Of a stretch of 45,052 bases of DNA, positions 33,937 through 43,412 are shown one piece after another. The notes under the pieces are model-generated. The model did no database searches. It had not been told where the DNA came from and saw nothing but the letters and a program-made list of their open reading frames with translations. The stretch spans positions 1 through 45,052 of the forward strand of contig SYEV01000041.1 in assembly GCA_005800655.1 (NCBI GenBank). The letters are read 5' to 3'. Origin of the DNA: Bacteroidota bacterium. GTDB taxonomy: Bacteria; Bacteroidota; Bacteroidia; Chitinophagales; Chitinophagaceae. Positions within the stretch are counted from its first letter, which is position 1. Every line of letters begins with the position of its first letter. The translations under genes and the position numbers were made by a program.

Positions 33937-35298
33937 TTACAAATCGGCTGTTTTTAGCTTCTTAGGAATTTTCACTTCAATCACAGTTTTTTTACCATTT
34001 CTAGTGATATTAAATTTGAAGACGGTGCCTTCGGTGGCCCCTTTGATGATTGGCTTAATTCCATCCACATCTTTCACTTTTTTATCATTCACATCTGTGA
34101 TAATATCATCTTCTTTTAGTCCTGCTTTCGCTGCTGGTGAATTTTCACTCACCGATGAAATTTTCACACCTTCGTTTTCTTCAACATCTTCCACACTGAT
34201 GCCTAATTTTGGTTTTTCGATATTACCGAATATATTATTTAACTCTGGCATTTGCGGGAGTTCAAATCCAAATCTTTGCATTCCATTATTACCTCTGCCT
34301 CTAGGTGCGTTTGGAACCCAATTAGGCTCGATAGTCATACCTCCATTAGGCGTAGTATAACTAAATGATTGGGGTACATTTTTTGCTAATTCAACTGTCA
34401 ACTTTGTTTTAGCGCCATCTTTTAAAATACTAATTTGTACTTTTTCTGATGGCTTATATTTACCAATAGCATCATATAAATCTTTTGGGCCTGTAATTTT
34501 TGTATCATTAACATTCGTAATAATATCATCTTTCTTAAGACCTGCTTTTTCTGCTGGACTTCCTTTGCTTACTTCATTAATTTTAGCACCCAATTCATTG
34601 TCTTCTGATAGCACACCTAAAAAAGCCGCGTTGTTTTGCGCAGGAGTAGCGAAAGCTAAAACGTCATCTATATTCATGTCCAATGGCTTGCCCTCTATCA
34701 ATTTATTTCCTTGACTATTTTTATCAGGTGCAATCATTCTTTTTAAAATCACCCTATTTTTACCTTGGCCATTAATTCTAGGATCATCTTCTGCTACTTC
34801 CTCTCCATTGATGATAATTTTATCGCCATCAATTAATACATTCACTCGTTCTTCAGTCAACTCTCCGTTTTCTTTTTTATCTTCTTTGTTATTTTTTATG
34901 CTTTTCCCTTCTTTGGTCAGCACTTTAACTGTGACTTCCTTTAGCGCTTTATCCTCTTTGTCGGCGGAAGTATTGTTTTTCTTTTTGGTGGTGATAACAA
35001 CAACCCCTTTTTCTCCTTTCTTGCCATATAATGCTTTCGCAGAGGCGCCTTTTAGAACATCTATTTTTTCAATATCATTTGGAGAAATGTCGTTAACGTT
35101 TTTAATTTCCTTACCATCCACAATGTATAAAGGTGTTTCTCCTTTCACCATAATACTGGTGTCTTTCTTGTTGCCTTTTACAACCACTACTGTTGGCTTC
35201 TTGGTGTCTAATTTTAAGTTTTGTTTTTCACTTGTTTGCGCAATACTTATTTGTGCAAACAAACACAACATTAAAAAACTGCTTAATTGCTTGATCAT
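33937..35298 (-). CDS. Secreted protein: SusC-type plug-like segment plus two PDZ domains
   Basis: 453 residues with a signal peptide (1-20). Residues ~53-105 are strikingly like the plug segment of SusC/RagA receptors: PLYIVDGKEI, then SPNDIEKIDVLKGASAKALYG and GVVVITTKK, but no beta-barrel follows. A Lys/Glu-rich linker (~106-145) leads to a beta segment (~150-190), PDZ 1 (~235-310, LGVLSEDN ... GSPAEKAGLKKDDIITNVND) and PDZ 2 (~365-450, LGISVEDV ... NSPAAKAGLKEDDIITDVND). There is no protease domain. It probably acts as a periplasmic or envelope adaptor that binds peptide C-termini. It has its own promoter and terminator, so it is a single-gene unit. Confidence 0.85.
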   Translation of the reverse strand: MIKQLSSFLMLCLFAQISIAQTSEKQNLKLDTKKPTVVVVKGNKKDTSIMVKGETPLYIVDGKEIKNVNDISPNDIEKIDVLKGASAKALYGKKGEKGVVVITTKKKNNTSADKEDKALKEVTVKVLTKEGKSIKNNKEDKKENGELTEERVNVLIDGDKIIINGEEVAEDDPRINGQGKNRVILKRMIAPDKNSQGNKLIEGKPLDMNIDDVLAFATPAQNNAAFLGVLSEDNELGAKINEVSKGSPAEKAGLKKDDIITNVNDTKITGPKDLYDAIGKYKPSEKVQISILKDGAKTKLTVELAKNVPQSFSYTTPNGGMTIEPNWVPNAPRGRGNNGMQRFGFELPQMPELNNIFGNIEKPKLGISVEDVEENEGVKISSVSENSPAAKAGLKEDDIITDVNDKKVKDVDGIKPIIKGATEGTVFKFNITRNGKKTVIEVKIPKKLKTADL

Positions 35299-35332
35299 AT
35301 TTTTATGTTTAAATAAAGAAGTATTTATAGAA

Positions 35333-35365
35333 CAAATGTAGGGAATTTAATTAACTACGAAACAA
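35333..35365 (-). promoter_or_regulatory. Candidate promoter for the plug+PDZ gene
   Basis: On the - strand: TTG (35365-35363), a 22-base spacer, and TACATTTG (35340-35333), matching TTG ... TAnnTTTG. Transcription would begin roughly 28 bases before the ATG at 35298. Confidence 0.55.
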
Positions 35366-35418
35366 TTCGCAAATGTTAAATTTTAGTCAATTTGAAGATT
35401 TTTGTGCGTTGCCCCAAA

Positions 35419-35455
35419 AATCAAAGCCTTATCAATATTTGATAAGGCTTTGATT
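35419..35455 (-). terminator. Rho-independent terminator after alaS
   Basis: A 17-base perfect inverted repeat (arms 35419-35435 and 35439-35455, loop TAT) lies just past the alaS stop. A-residues at 35416-35420 become a U-tract on the - strand. Confidence 0.88.
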
Positions 35456-35473
35456 ATTAATTAGATAGGTCAA

Positions 35474-38167
35474 TTAGAGCATTGCTTTTATAACATCAAT
35501 TACTTTGTCAAGCTGTGTGTTATCCTGCCCGCCAGCACTTGCAATTGTTTTTTGACCACCGCCACCACCTTTAATTAATGGGGCAATTTTTTCCTTGATA
35601 ATTTGAGGGGCCTGCCAGTTTTTTTGGTTGACGAGGGATTCACTGATTGCTAATACTACATTCGCCTTTTCATCTACTTTACTGGTCAATACAACTAAGG
35701 AGTTAGCGTGTAAGGCCCCAAGTTGCTGTGCTAATTTTTTCAAATGATCTGCACTGCCCAATTGTATTTGCACCCCTAAAAATTGTATACCATTCACTAC
35801 TATAAATGCACTACTATGTTTTTCAAATAACTCATTGACTAATAAAGCTTCCTGACTTTCCAATTTTTTGGTTAATTCCTTTTGGCTTGTTTGTAATGAA
35901 GCGATGGTGTCATGTAAAACATCCGTACTTGAATTTTCATTCCAGTCAGGTGTGTTGAATTGGGTATTTATTTTCGAAGCAATACTTACACATGCTTCAG
36001 TCAGTTGTACAATTTGTTTGTGTAATTTTTCTTTTTCTTCCTTTAAAAATAATTCCGCAGCTTCCCCAACCACGCCTTCAATCCTTCTTACACCTGCTGC
36101 AACAGAAGCTTCCGCCTTTAAAATAAAGTGACCAATCTCCCCTGTGTGACCCACATGTGTTCCGCCGCATAACTCAATAGAATAGGTAGGATCCATCACA
36201 ACTACCCGAACTTTATCTCCGTATTTTTCTCCAAATAAAGCCATGGCGCCTAATTGAATGGCATCCGCTTTGTCCATTTCATTAATCACCACTGGAATAT
36301 TTGCTTTTATTTTTTCATTCACTAAATCAGTGACTGCATTTATTTCTTCTGGAGTCATTTTAGCAAAATGAGAAAAGTCAAAACGAAGTTGTTCTGCATT
36401 GACCAAGCTACCTTTTTGCGCGACATGTTTACCTAATACATTTCTTAAGGCTGCATGTAATAAATGCGTTGCCGAGTGGTGAAGGGTGGTATTTTTTCTT
36501 TGCGTAAAAGCCACCTGTGCTTTAACATTTTCTCCTATAACAGTTGGAAGGGTATCTGTAAAATGAATAAAAAGGTTATTTTCTTTTTTTGTATCCGTTA
36601 CTTCTAATGTGGTACCATCTTCAAAAGTTAATGTACCGCAATCGCCCACCTGTCCACCACTTTCGGCATAAAAAGGGGTCTCACGCAATACCCATTGGTA
36701 CGCTTCCTTACCTTTTGCTTTTACGTGTCGGTATTTAATAATGGTACTATTCGTTTCCATTTGTGTATACCCAACAAACTTAGTTTCAACATCTTCCGTT
36801 ACTTGTATCCAATCACCAGTGTCAATGGCGGTAGCTGCACGGCTTCTATTTTTTTGTTGCAACATTTCTTTCTCAAATCCGGCTTCATCTAAGCGTAAAT
36901 CATTTTCACTTGCGATTAACCTGGTTAAGTCAACAGGAAAGCCAAAAGTATCAAATAATTCAAAAACTAATTTGCCTTCAATGATTGCACCTTTTTGATG
37001 CGTTTTTACAATATCATCAATGCGCTTTAATCCTTTTTCCAATGTCCTTAAAAATCCTTCCTCTTCTTCTTTCACAACTTTGGTTACAAAATCTAATTGC
37101 CCAGTTAATTCAGGAAAAACATTTTCAAATTGTTTTGCCAATAATGGCAATAGCTGGTGTAATAAAGGTTGCTTGTAGTCCAAGTAAGAGTAATAATAAC
37201 GAACTGCTCTTCTTAAAATTCTTCTAATAACATAACCAGCTCCAGTGTTTGCAGGTAATTGTCCGTCTGCAATGGTAAATGCAATGGCTCTAATATGGTC
37301 AGCTAAAACTCGAAATGCAATTGCTTGTTTACTATCGCTAAAGTCATATTGTTTTCCTGTGATTTGCGCTACAGCATCAATAGTGCCTGTAAAAACATCG
37401 GAATCGTAATTGCTTTTCTTATTTTGAATTACTCTAACTAATCTTTCAAATCCCATACCCGTATCCACATGTTTATTGGGAAGCGCTTCCAGGCTGCCAT
37501 CTTTTTTTCGATTGTATTGAATAAATACATTGTTCCAAATTTCAATTACTTGTGGATGATCCTTGTTGACTAAATCACGACCAGGTATTTTTGCAATTTC
37601 TTCATCAGAACGCATATCCACATGAATTTCACTGCACGGGCCGCATGGTCCAGTATCCCCCATTTCCCAAAAATTATCTTTTTTATTACCGTAAATTATT
37701 TTATCCTCGGTTACCCATTTTTTCCAATGCATTAAAGCCTCGCTCGACGCTGGCAAATTTTCGGAGGGGTCACCTTCAAAAACTGAAACATATAATTTAG
37801 CTGGATCAATACCATACACTTTGGTCAATAATTCCCAACTCCATTCAATTGCTTCGCCTTTAAAATAATCACCAAAGCTCCAGTTGCCCAACATTTCAAA
37901 CATGGTATGATGGTAGGTATCCACACCCACTTCCTCCAAATCGTTGTGCTTACCACTTACGCGTAAACATTTCTGTGTATCCGCAATACGTGTATGACTA
38001 GGCACTTGATTGCCTAAAAAATAATCTTTGAATTGATTCATCCCTGCATTGGTAAACAATAATGTAGGGTCGTTCTTAACCACAATAGGAGCGGAGGGTA
38101 CGATTGCATGGCCTTTAGAAGCAAAAAAATCTAAAAACTGTTGTCTTATTTCTGAACTGGTCATCAT
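35474..38167 (-). CDS. alaS: Alanyl-tRNA synthetase
   Basis: 897 residues, standard for class II AlaRS. The N-terminal catalytic core (~1-240) shows LFTNAGMNQFKDYFLG and GCGPCSEIH-like TGPCGPCSEIHVD; then the tRNA-binding region (~245-460); the editing domain with HHSATHLLHAAL (HxxxH zinc pair) and CGGTHVGHTGEI; and a C-terminal coiled/C-Ala part ending GGGGGQKTIASAGGQ. It charges tRNA(Ala) and hydrolyses Ser/Gly mischarged tRNA. Two adjacent ATGs (38167, 38164) could start it. It has a candidate promoter overlapping that of the divergent M23 gene, and a strong terminator. Confidence 0.98.
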   Translation of the reverse strand: MMTSSEIRQQFLDFFASKGHAIVPSAPIVVKNDPTLLFTNAGMNQFKDYFLGNQVPSHTRIADTQKCLRVSGKHNDLEEVGVDTYHHTMFEMLGNWSFGDYFKGEAIEWSWELLTKVYGIDPAKLYVSVFEGDPSENLPASSEALMHWKKWVTEDKIIYGNKKDNFWEMGDTGPCGPCSEIHVDMRSDEEIAKIPGRDLVNKDHPQVIEIWNNVFIQYNRKKDGSLEALPNKHVDTGMGFERLVRVIQNKKSNYDSDVFTGTIDAVAQITGKQYDFSDSKQAIAFRVLADHIRAIAFTIADGQLPANTGAGYVIRRILRRAVRYYYSYLDYKQPLLHQLLPLLAKQFENVFPELTGQLDFVTKVVKEEEEGFLRTLEKGLKRIDDIVKTHQKGAIIEGKLVFELFDTFGFPVDLTRLIASENDLRLDEAGFEKEMLQQKNRSRAATAIDTGDWIQVTEDVETKFVGYTQMETNSTIIKYRHVKAKGKEAYQWVLRETPFYAESGGQVGDCGTLTFEDGTTLEVTDTKKENNLFIHFTDTLPTVIGENVKAQVAFTQRKNTTLHHSATHLLHAALRNVLGKHVAQKGSLVNAEQLRFDFSHFAKMTPEEINAVTDLVNEKIKANIPVVINEMDKADAIQLGAMALFGEKYGDKVRVVVMDPTYSIELCGGTHVGHTGEIGHFILKAEASVAAGVRRIEGVVGEAAELFLKEEKEKLHKQIVQLTEACVSIASKINTQFNTPDWNENSSTDVLHDTIASLQTSQKELTKKLESQEALLVNELFEKHSSAFIVVNGIQFLGVQIQLGSADHLKKLAQQLGALHANSLVVLTSKVDEKANVVLAISESLVNQKNWQAPQIIKEKIAPLIKGGGGGQKTIASAGGQDNTQLDKVIDVIKAML

Positions 38168-38203
38168 GTCGGTGAATTTTAAGCAGTGTTCATCTTAAAA
38201 AGC

Positions 38204-38211
38204 TATATTTG
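38204..38211 (+). promoter_or_regulatory. Candidate -7 element for the M23 peptidase gene
   Basis: TATATTTG (38204-38211) matches TAnnTTTG and would give a leader of about 75 bases to the ATG at 38293. No -33 TTG at normal spacing was found. Confidence 0.4.
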
Positions 38212-38232
38212 TGTTGCTTTTTTTAATGACCT

Positions 38233-38240
38233 CAAAGGTA
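38233..38240 (-). promoter_or_regulatory. Candidate -7 element for alaS
   Basis: On the - strand the bases read TACCTTTG (TAnnTTTG), giving a leader of about 60 bases to the alaS start. No -33 box at normal spacing. It lies downstream of the opposing + strand element, so the two leaders would overlap. Confidence 0.4.
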
Positions 38241-38292
38241 AGGAATTGGGGCTTTTTTATGGCCATACTTGCCAAATAATCGGTGAATTCAA

Positions 38293-39264
38293 ATGAAGAA
38301 AATTAAATATCACTTTAATACCCACACACTCAGGTTTGATAAAGTGGAAGTACCCCTTAAAGTAAGGCTGCTTCAACTTTTCGGATTTATTGCTGCGTCC
38401 ATTGTTACTGGGGTGGTTATTGTTGCGATACTTTTTCAATATATCGATTCTCCTAAGGAAAAATTACTCCGCCAACAAAACGAAAGCTACCGTGCAAGTT
38501 ATAGTGTTATTCAGGATAGGGTTAGGCAATTGGAGTTGCAAATGACTGAATTAGAAAGTAGGGACAATGAGGTTTACCGTTCCATATTTGAATCGAGTCC
38601 AATTCCTGATAGTGCGCGTTTAAAGGATATGGAAGCGTTGAAGGAAGTTAGAATGATACAAAATTTATCAAGCACGGCGCTGTTATCTAATATGATTGCG
38701 CAATTAAATAATTTGAGTGTGCGATCGGCCTTTCAGGATAAATCCTATGTGGAAGTAGGAACTATGGTAAAAAATAAAGAAAAACTATTAAGGGCAATTC
38801 CTGCCATACAACCTGTGAGCAATAAAAATTTGAATCGGATAGCATCAGGTTATGGCTATAGAATTGATCCTTTATATAAGGACTATCGTTTACATGCAGG
38901 GCTTGATTTTACAGCGCCCTCAGGAACGCCTATATACGCAACGGCAGATGGGGTAGTACAGGCAGCAGGATTTAATAGTGATGGTTATGGAAACAAAGTG
39001 GTGATTAATCATGGCTATGGTTATCAAACTTTATATGGACATATGGTGCGTGTAAAAGCAAAAGTGGGACAGACCGTTAAAAGGGGCGAAGTCATTGGTT
39101 ATATTGGTAGCACAGGAAAAAGTACGGGGCCGCATTGTCATTATGAAGTTATCAAAAGAGGGACTAAAGTGGATCCGGTTTATTATTTTTATAATGATTT
39201 AACCCCTGCGCAATTTGACAGAATATTGAAAGCTGCGGCAGCAAACAAACAAAGTTTAGATTAA
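38293..39264 (+). CDS. M23/LytM-type membrane-anchored endopeptidase
   Basis: 323 residues. One N-terminal membrane helix (~35-55, LFGFIAASIVTGVVIVAIL), a coiled-coil-like segment (~60-120, RQQNESYRASYSVIQDRV), then the LytM domain (~180-310). All zinc ligands are visible: H in RLHAGLDFT with the paired Asp (HxxxD), and HCHYEV (HxH). It would cleave peptidoglycan cross-links or act as a regulator of growth; the intact site favours activity. Gene order next to a small membrane protein may be co-transcription (gap 46 bases). Confidence 0.93.
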   Translation: MKKIKYHFNTHTLRFDKVEVPLKVRLLQLFGFIAASIVTGVVIVAILFQYIDSPKEKLLRQQNESYRASYSVIQDRVRQLELQMTELESRDNEVYRSIFESSPIPDSARLKDMEALKEVRMIQNLSSTALLSNMIAQLNNLSVRSAFQDKSYVEVGTMVKNKEKLLRAIPAIQPVSNKNLNRIASGYGYRIDPLYKDYRLHAGLDFTAPSGTPIYATADGVVQAAGFNSDGYGNKVVINHGYGYQTLYGHMVRVKAKVGQTVKRGEVIGYIGSTGKSTGPHCHYEVIKRGTKVDPVYYFYNDLTPAQFDRILKAAAANKQSLD

Positions 39265-39310
39265 TTTTTTGAATATTATTTCAATGTATTTCACATTCAA
39301 ATTACATTAG

Positions 39311-39544
39311 ATGGATCCACAAGTCATGGCATTTTTAAATAGAATAACCTATAGCATCGGCTTTACTTTGTTATGGATGTTTTCCAATTCTACTTTGGGT
39401 ATTATGCTGGGCTATGCATTTATACAAGATCATTGGCGCGTAAGTAATATCTTGTTTTATATTTACCTCATCGGAAGTTTTGTTGCCTTTATGTATGGCT
39501 TATATCGGCTATGGAAGACCCCTGTTAAATTTGATGAATATTAG
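39311..39544 (+). CDS. Small membrane protein, two helices
   Basis: 77 residues with two predicted membrane helices (~14-36, IGFTLLWMFSNSTLGIMLGYAF, and ~46-66, ILFYIYLIGSFVAFMYGLYRLW). No known domain is recognised. It is downstream of the M23 peptidase on the same strand. Plausible as a real gene because of the clean hydrophobic pattern and location; function unknown. Confidence 0.7.
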   Translation: MDPQVMAFLNRITYSIGFTLLWMFSNSTLGIMLGYAFIQDHWRVSNILFYIYLIGSFVAFMYGLYRLWKTPVKFDEY

Positions 39545-39570
39545 TGAGGGGTGCTATGGTTTAATTGGCA

Positions 39571-40053
39571 TTAACTACTATGATCTGAAATAATTTTCCA
39601 ACCAGTTTTGGTTTTTCTAAATACCAAAGTATATACCCCATTTACATCTCCAACACTCCTTTGTAGAAACCATTTTCCAATGACAAAAAAGTAGCTCTTA
39701 CCAAGGGGTTTAATACTTACAATGTCAAAATGTAATTTGCCCATATGGCTGGTGTCGGGATAGTTCTTTTTATAGTTGGCTAAGGTATTTTTATAACCAT
39801 AGGTGGGGCCCGATTTTCCCATAAATACTAAGCTGTCACTTTTCCAATAACCCACCATAAATGCGTCAAGGTCACCCTTATTCCAAGCAGCTGTTTGATT
39901 TTGTAAAATTGCTTGAATTGCTTTTATATTGTCTTGCTCATTTTCATAGGTGATGGTAACATCAATATTTACTTCTTGTTTTGTCGTATTCGCATTTTGG
40001 GCAATTACATTTTGCGTAAATAAAATGGCGATTAAAATGATATAATTTTTCAT
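39571..40053 (-). CDS. Secreted SnoaL/NTF2-like (DUF4440-type) protein
   Basis: 160 residues with a signal peptide ending near NVIAQ (residue ~19). The NTF2-like core covers ~40-160: AIQAILQNQTAAWNKGDLDAFMVGYW, then DSLVFMGKSG and TLVFRKTKTGWKIISDHSS. These alpha+beta cone folds bind small ligands or act as simple isomerases or hydrolases. No catalytic set can be named here. It is divergent from the glycosylase gene, 56 bases away. Confidence 0.85.
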   Translation of the reverse strand: MKNYIILIAILFTQNVIAQNANTTKQEVNIDVTITYENEQDNIKAIQAILQNQTAAWNKGDLDAFMVGYWKSDSLVFMGKSGPTYGYKNTLANYKKNYPDTSHMGKLHFDIVSIKPLGKSYFFVIGKWFLQRSVGDVNGVYTLVFRKTKTGWKIISDHSS

Positions 40054-40115
40054 ATAGTTGTTTTGAATTCAGTGAAAAGTTAAGTTAAATAAATAATTCT
40101 CCCTAATTTGTGGGT

Positions 40116-40721
40116 ATGACCTACAAGGTGCATTTAAAAAAAGATATAAAATTAGCAACGCTATTGGCGGCAGATACCCATATTTTACAAAAAAGGAAAA
40201 ATACCCCTATTCGATTAATAGCCAGTATTATTAGCCAACAATTAAGCACCAAGGTGGCGAAAATTATTTTTTTGCGTTTCTTAGATTTATATGCTGGCAA
40301 AGAACCTACTTGTGCGCAAGTGTTAGCCACCGATCCAAAAGTGTTAAGGAATATTGGTTTAAGTAATTCAAAAGTGAGTTATGTGCAAAACGTTGCTGCT
40401 TTTTTTATTGAAAATAAGATAACCGATAACCAGTTATATACCCTACTGCCGGAGCAGGTGATTGAATTACTTACACAAATAAAAGGGGTAGGGAGGTGGA
40501 CAGTTGAAATGTTACTCATGTTTAGCTTGGGGCAGGAAGATGTTTTTGCTGTTGATGATTTAGGTATACAGCAAGCCATGATCAAATTATATAAAATTAA
40601 GTTTGATTCTAAAAAAGACCTAAAAATAAAAATGTTAAAAAAATCGCTTCCCTGGGCCCCTTATAGAACTTATGCTTGTATACATTTATGGCAATGGAAA
40701 GATAGTGAAGGCCCAGTTTAG
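40116..40721 (+). CDS. HhH-GPD DNA glycosylase (AlkA/3-methyladenine type)
   Basis: 201 residues from the ATG at 40116; a GTG 6 bases upstream is also possible. The helix-hairpin-helix is IKGVGRWTVEMLLMF (~126-140) and the catalytic Asp lies in VDDLGIQQA (~148-156). The N-terminal TBP-like domain of E. coli AlkA is absent, as in many short bacterial AlkA-like enzymes. It removes alkylated purines from DNA. No Fe-S cluster cysteines at the C-terminus, so it is not a MutY/Nth type. It ends 8 bases before the convergent ppc gene. Confidence 0.88.
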   Translation: MTYKVHLKKDIKLATLLAADTHILQKRKNTPIRLIASIISQQLSTKVAKIIFLRFLDLYAGKEPTCAQVLATDPKVLRNIGLSNSKVSYVQNVAAFFIENKITDNQLYTLLPEQVIELLTQIKGVGRWTVEMLLMFSLGQEDVFAVDDLGIQQAMIKLYKIKFDSKKDLKIKMLKKSLPWAPYRTYACIHLWQWKDSEGPV

Positions 40722-40729
40722 TTATATTA

Positions 40730-43322
40730 TTATGCTGAATTTCGAGCTGCATTAATCACTCCAAACATAGTTCGGGTTACTAATTTTTCGTAGGCTTCTT
40801 TTAAGTTTTTGTCAATGGGGGATTCCTGTACTTTACAAAGTGCATATTGTTGTATTGTAAGTAATGGAAGTACAATACGATCTCTTAGTAAAATTGAGTG
40901 TTTTGCCAAAGTATCTTTTTCCATTAAACTATTACACTTATTTAATTCCAAATATAATTGGGTGGTTAATGTAAACTCATCTTTAATCGTTTGACGAAAT
41001 GCATTAAATGTTAGGTCATTTTCGATATATTTTGTGATGGCAAAGTTGGATTTCACCATACTCATCATACTATTATCAACTAGGGTTCTAAAAAAGGAAC
41101 TGGTGTTAAATAGGGAAACGACCTCACTCCAAAGTCCTTTTTCCTTTAGCACTTGTAATGCAGTACCTACCCCATAATATCCGGGTACATTTTGTTTTAG
41201 TTGACTCCAGCTGCCTACAAAAGGAATGGCTCTTAAATCAGAAAAGCTAAGTTCATTTTTCAATCCTCTTTTGGTAGGCCTGCTCGCAATATTACTTTTG
41301 CCATAATAGTTGAGTGGACTAAATTTTTGCAAGTAAGGAAGAAAAAGTGGGTTTTCTTTTAATTGCTGGTAGCTAACATAACTGATATGTCCAAGTTCAT
41401 GTAATAGCGCCCTGTTTTTTTCGCTTAACTGAAGTTTGGCATTGGCAAATATTTCATTACTAATCCCAGCACTCAATAACTGCTCAATATTAAATTGTGC
41501 CGATTGTATGGTTCCAAAATTGGAGGTTATGGTTTGACCTTGAACCGTTAACTGAATTTCTTCATTTTCAATTTGATTGCCCATGGAAGCATAAAATTGA
41601 TGCGTTTTCCCGCCGCCTCTTGAAGGTGGTCCGCCCCGACCATCAAAAAACTTAACCACAATGTTATTTACTCTTGAAATTTTAGTCAGTGTTTCTTTTG
41701 CTTGATAAATACTCCAATTGGCTTGTAAATAACCACCATCTTTGGTACCATCACTAAATCCCAACATGATGGGTTGTTGCGCCTGTCTATTTTGTAAATG
41801 TATTTTGTATAATGGGTTGTTATATAAAATAGACATGATTTCCTCTGCGTTGGTTAAATCCTCAATCGTTTCAAATAAGGGAACAATATCTAAATTGGAT
41901 AAATGGGGATCCCATCCACACAGCCTGCATAATGCATATAATTCCATCACATTCATTGCCGATTGACAATTGCTAATAATATAACGGTGACATCCGGAAA
42001 TACCGTTCATTTTTTGAATAGTAGTAATGGCATAAATACTTTCAAGGGTATCCTTAGTGATCGTTTCTTTAAAATCAGCAGGGTTTATGTGTCCTACTAT
42101 GTTCGCTAAAACATTCATTTGGGCCTTGCTATCTAACGTATTGTAATCACTTGGTAAAATACCTTTTCCATCCTGTTGTAATAGGGTTTGATGCACATCC
42201 ATTAAAACAGCATGATGCACTCTGCTATCCTGTCTAATATCAAGTGAAGCAAAATGGGTGCCAAATAATTTTACTTTATGCATCAAGCCTTCTAGTCTTG
42301 ATAAGTATAAAGAATAATTGCCTTCGATGATGATGTTTTTAATTTTGTTTAGACAATCAATAATTTCATTGGTGGTGATTGGCATTGCTTCGTCGGGTCT
42401 GAAAACATTTTCATATAATTTTCCTTCCAATTCATTGACTAATACATCTACGCCAGAAAAAGTTAATTTTCGTTTTAGCTTTCTTACATCTCTATAATAA
42501 CATACAATTATACTACTTCGTAAAGCCTTGGCCACATTCAAAGTGGTTTCCCTATTTACAAATGGATTGCCATCCCGATCACCGCCAGGCCAAAAGCCTA
42601 ATTCAATGAATGGATTTTCGCCTTCAAATTTATTATCAAAAACATCTCGAACAATAGGTACTATAAATATTACCGACTGAATGATAAAAAATATTTTCCA
42701 AGTACCACATTAAAGTCAACGCTTCATCGGTAGGCGTAGGTTGCTTTTTATTAAAGAAAGGGGTAAGGCCTAATTGCTGGATATATTGATTAATGGTGTT
42801 AAAGTCGTTTTTACCAATGGCTTCCCCCATATCGTGAATGATGCCTAATACATTTGCCGGATAAAATTGAGTGGGATGCGCTGTTAACACAAGACGGACT
42901 TTGAATTTTTCTAACTTCTTTCTTAGGGCATCCGTGTTATCTAAAAATTCAGCATCTCTAATGAGTGCTTTTAAACTTCCGATTCCATCTACTTCATTGA
43001 CACTACTAAATGCGGCATCTTCAATGGCATCAAATAAGACCACCTGTCTTTCCATGTATTGCACATACTTAAAAAGGTGATCTAATTTTTCTTTTTCAGA
43101 TGCAACGTAGGTATGTTGTCTGAAAAAATAGTCCACAATTTCGATCGGTGATTTGTCTTTACTAAATCCTTCTTCACAGGTTTGCAATAAAATGGGTAAT
43201 AATGCACCTACGTTAGCTACGCCCGAGTAGGGGAGTGCTGCAAATAAACTATTATAAATAATGTATTTGTCAGAAACATTTTTTCTGAATTGAATTGCGT
43301 AATTATGAGCGCTTGTTGGCAT
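40730..43322 (-). pseudogene. ppc: Phosphoenolpyruvate carboxylase, interrupted by a one-base frameshift
   Basis: The gene is read in two frames. The upstream part (43322 to about 42657) encodes the N-terminus up to ENIFYHSVGNIYST, including the catalytic LTAHPTQ. Then one surplus base near 42656 (AATAGGT on the + strand) shifts the frame, and translation would stop at 42636. Dropping that base restores TIVRDVFDN and leads through GFWPGGDRDGNPF, then on to the remaining ~600 residues with the mobile loop FFDGRGGPPSRGGGKTH and the C-terminal RNSA. The joined product would be about 863 residues, typical for PEPC, which makes oxaloacetate from PEP and bicarbonate. All other motifs look intact, so a recent mutation or a sequence error is more likely than old decay. 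Confidence 0.88.
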
Positions 43323-43412
43323 ATTATTGTACCATAAAGGTAGTACAAATAAAGTTAGATTCTCTGAAACCCTTGTCTGTATTGATTCCTAATGAATGTT
43401 CGTTTTAATCAG

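Noticed and set aside
33911-34360. Open frame of 149 codons antisense to the 3' part of the plug+PDZ gene
   Set aside because: Low-complexity hydrophobic translation that mirrors the PDZ coding sequence and runs across the terminator; no supporting feature.
34808-35341. Open frame of 177 codons antisense to the plug+PDZ gene
   Set aside because: It is a shadow of the Lys/Glu-rich coding region (poly-Phe/Ser/Leu translation) with no recognisable domain and no ribosome site; the - strand gene has clear domains, promoter and terminator.
40730-43322. Two separate PEPC-like genes, or a programmed frameshift
   Set aside because: The N- and C-terminal parts are consecutive pieces of a single PEPC joined by one surplus base, and no slippery heptamer with stimulatory structure is evident at the junction.
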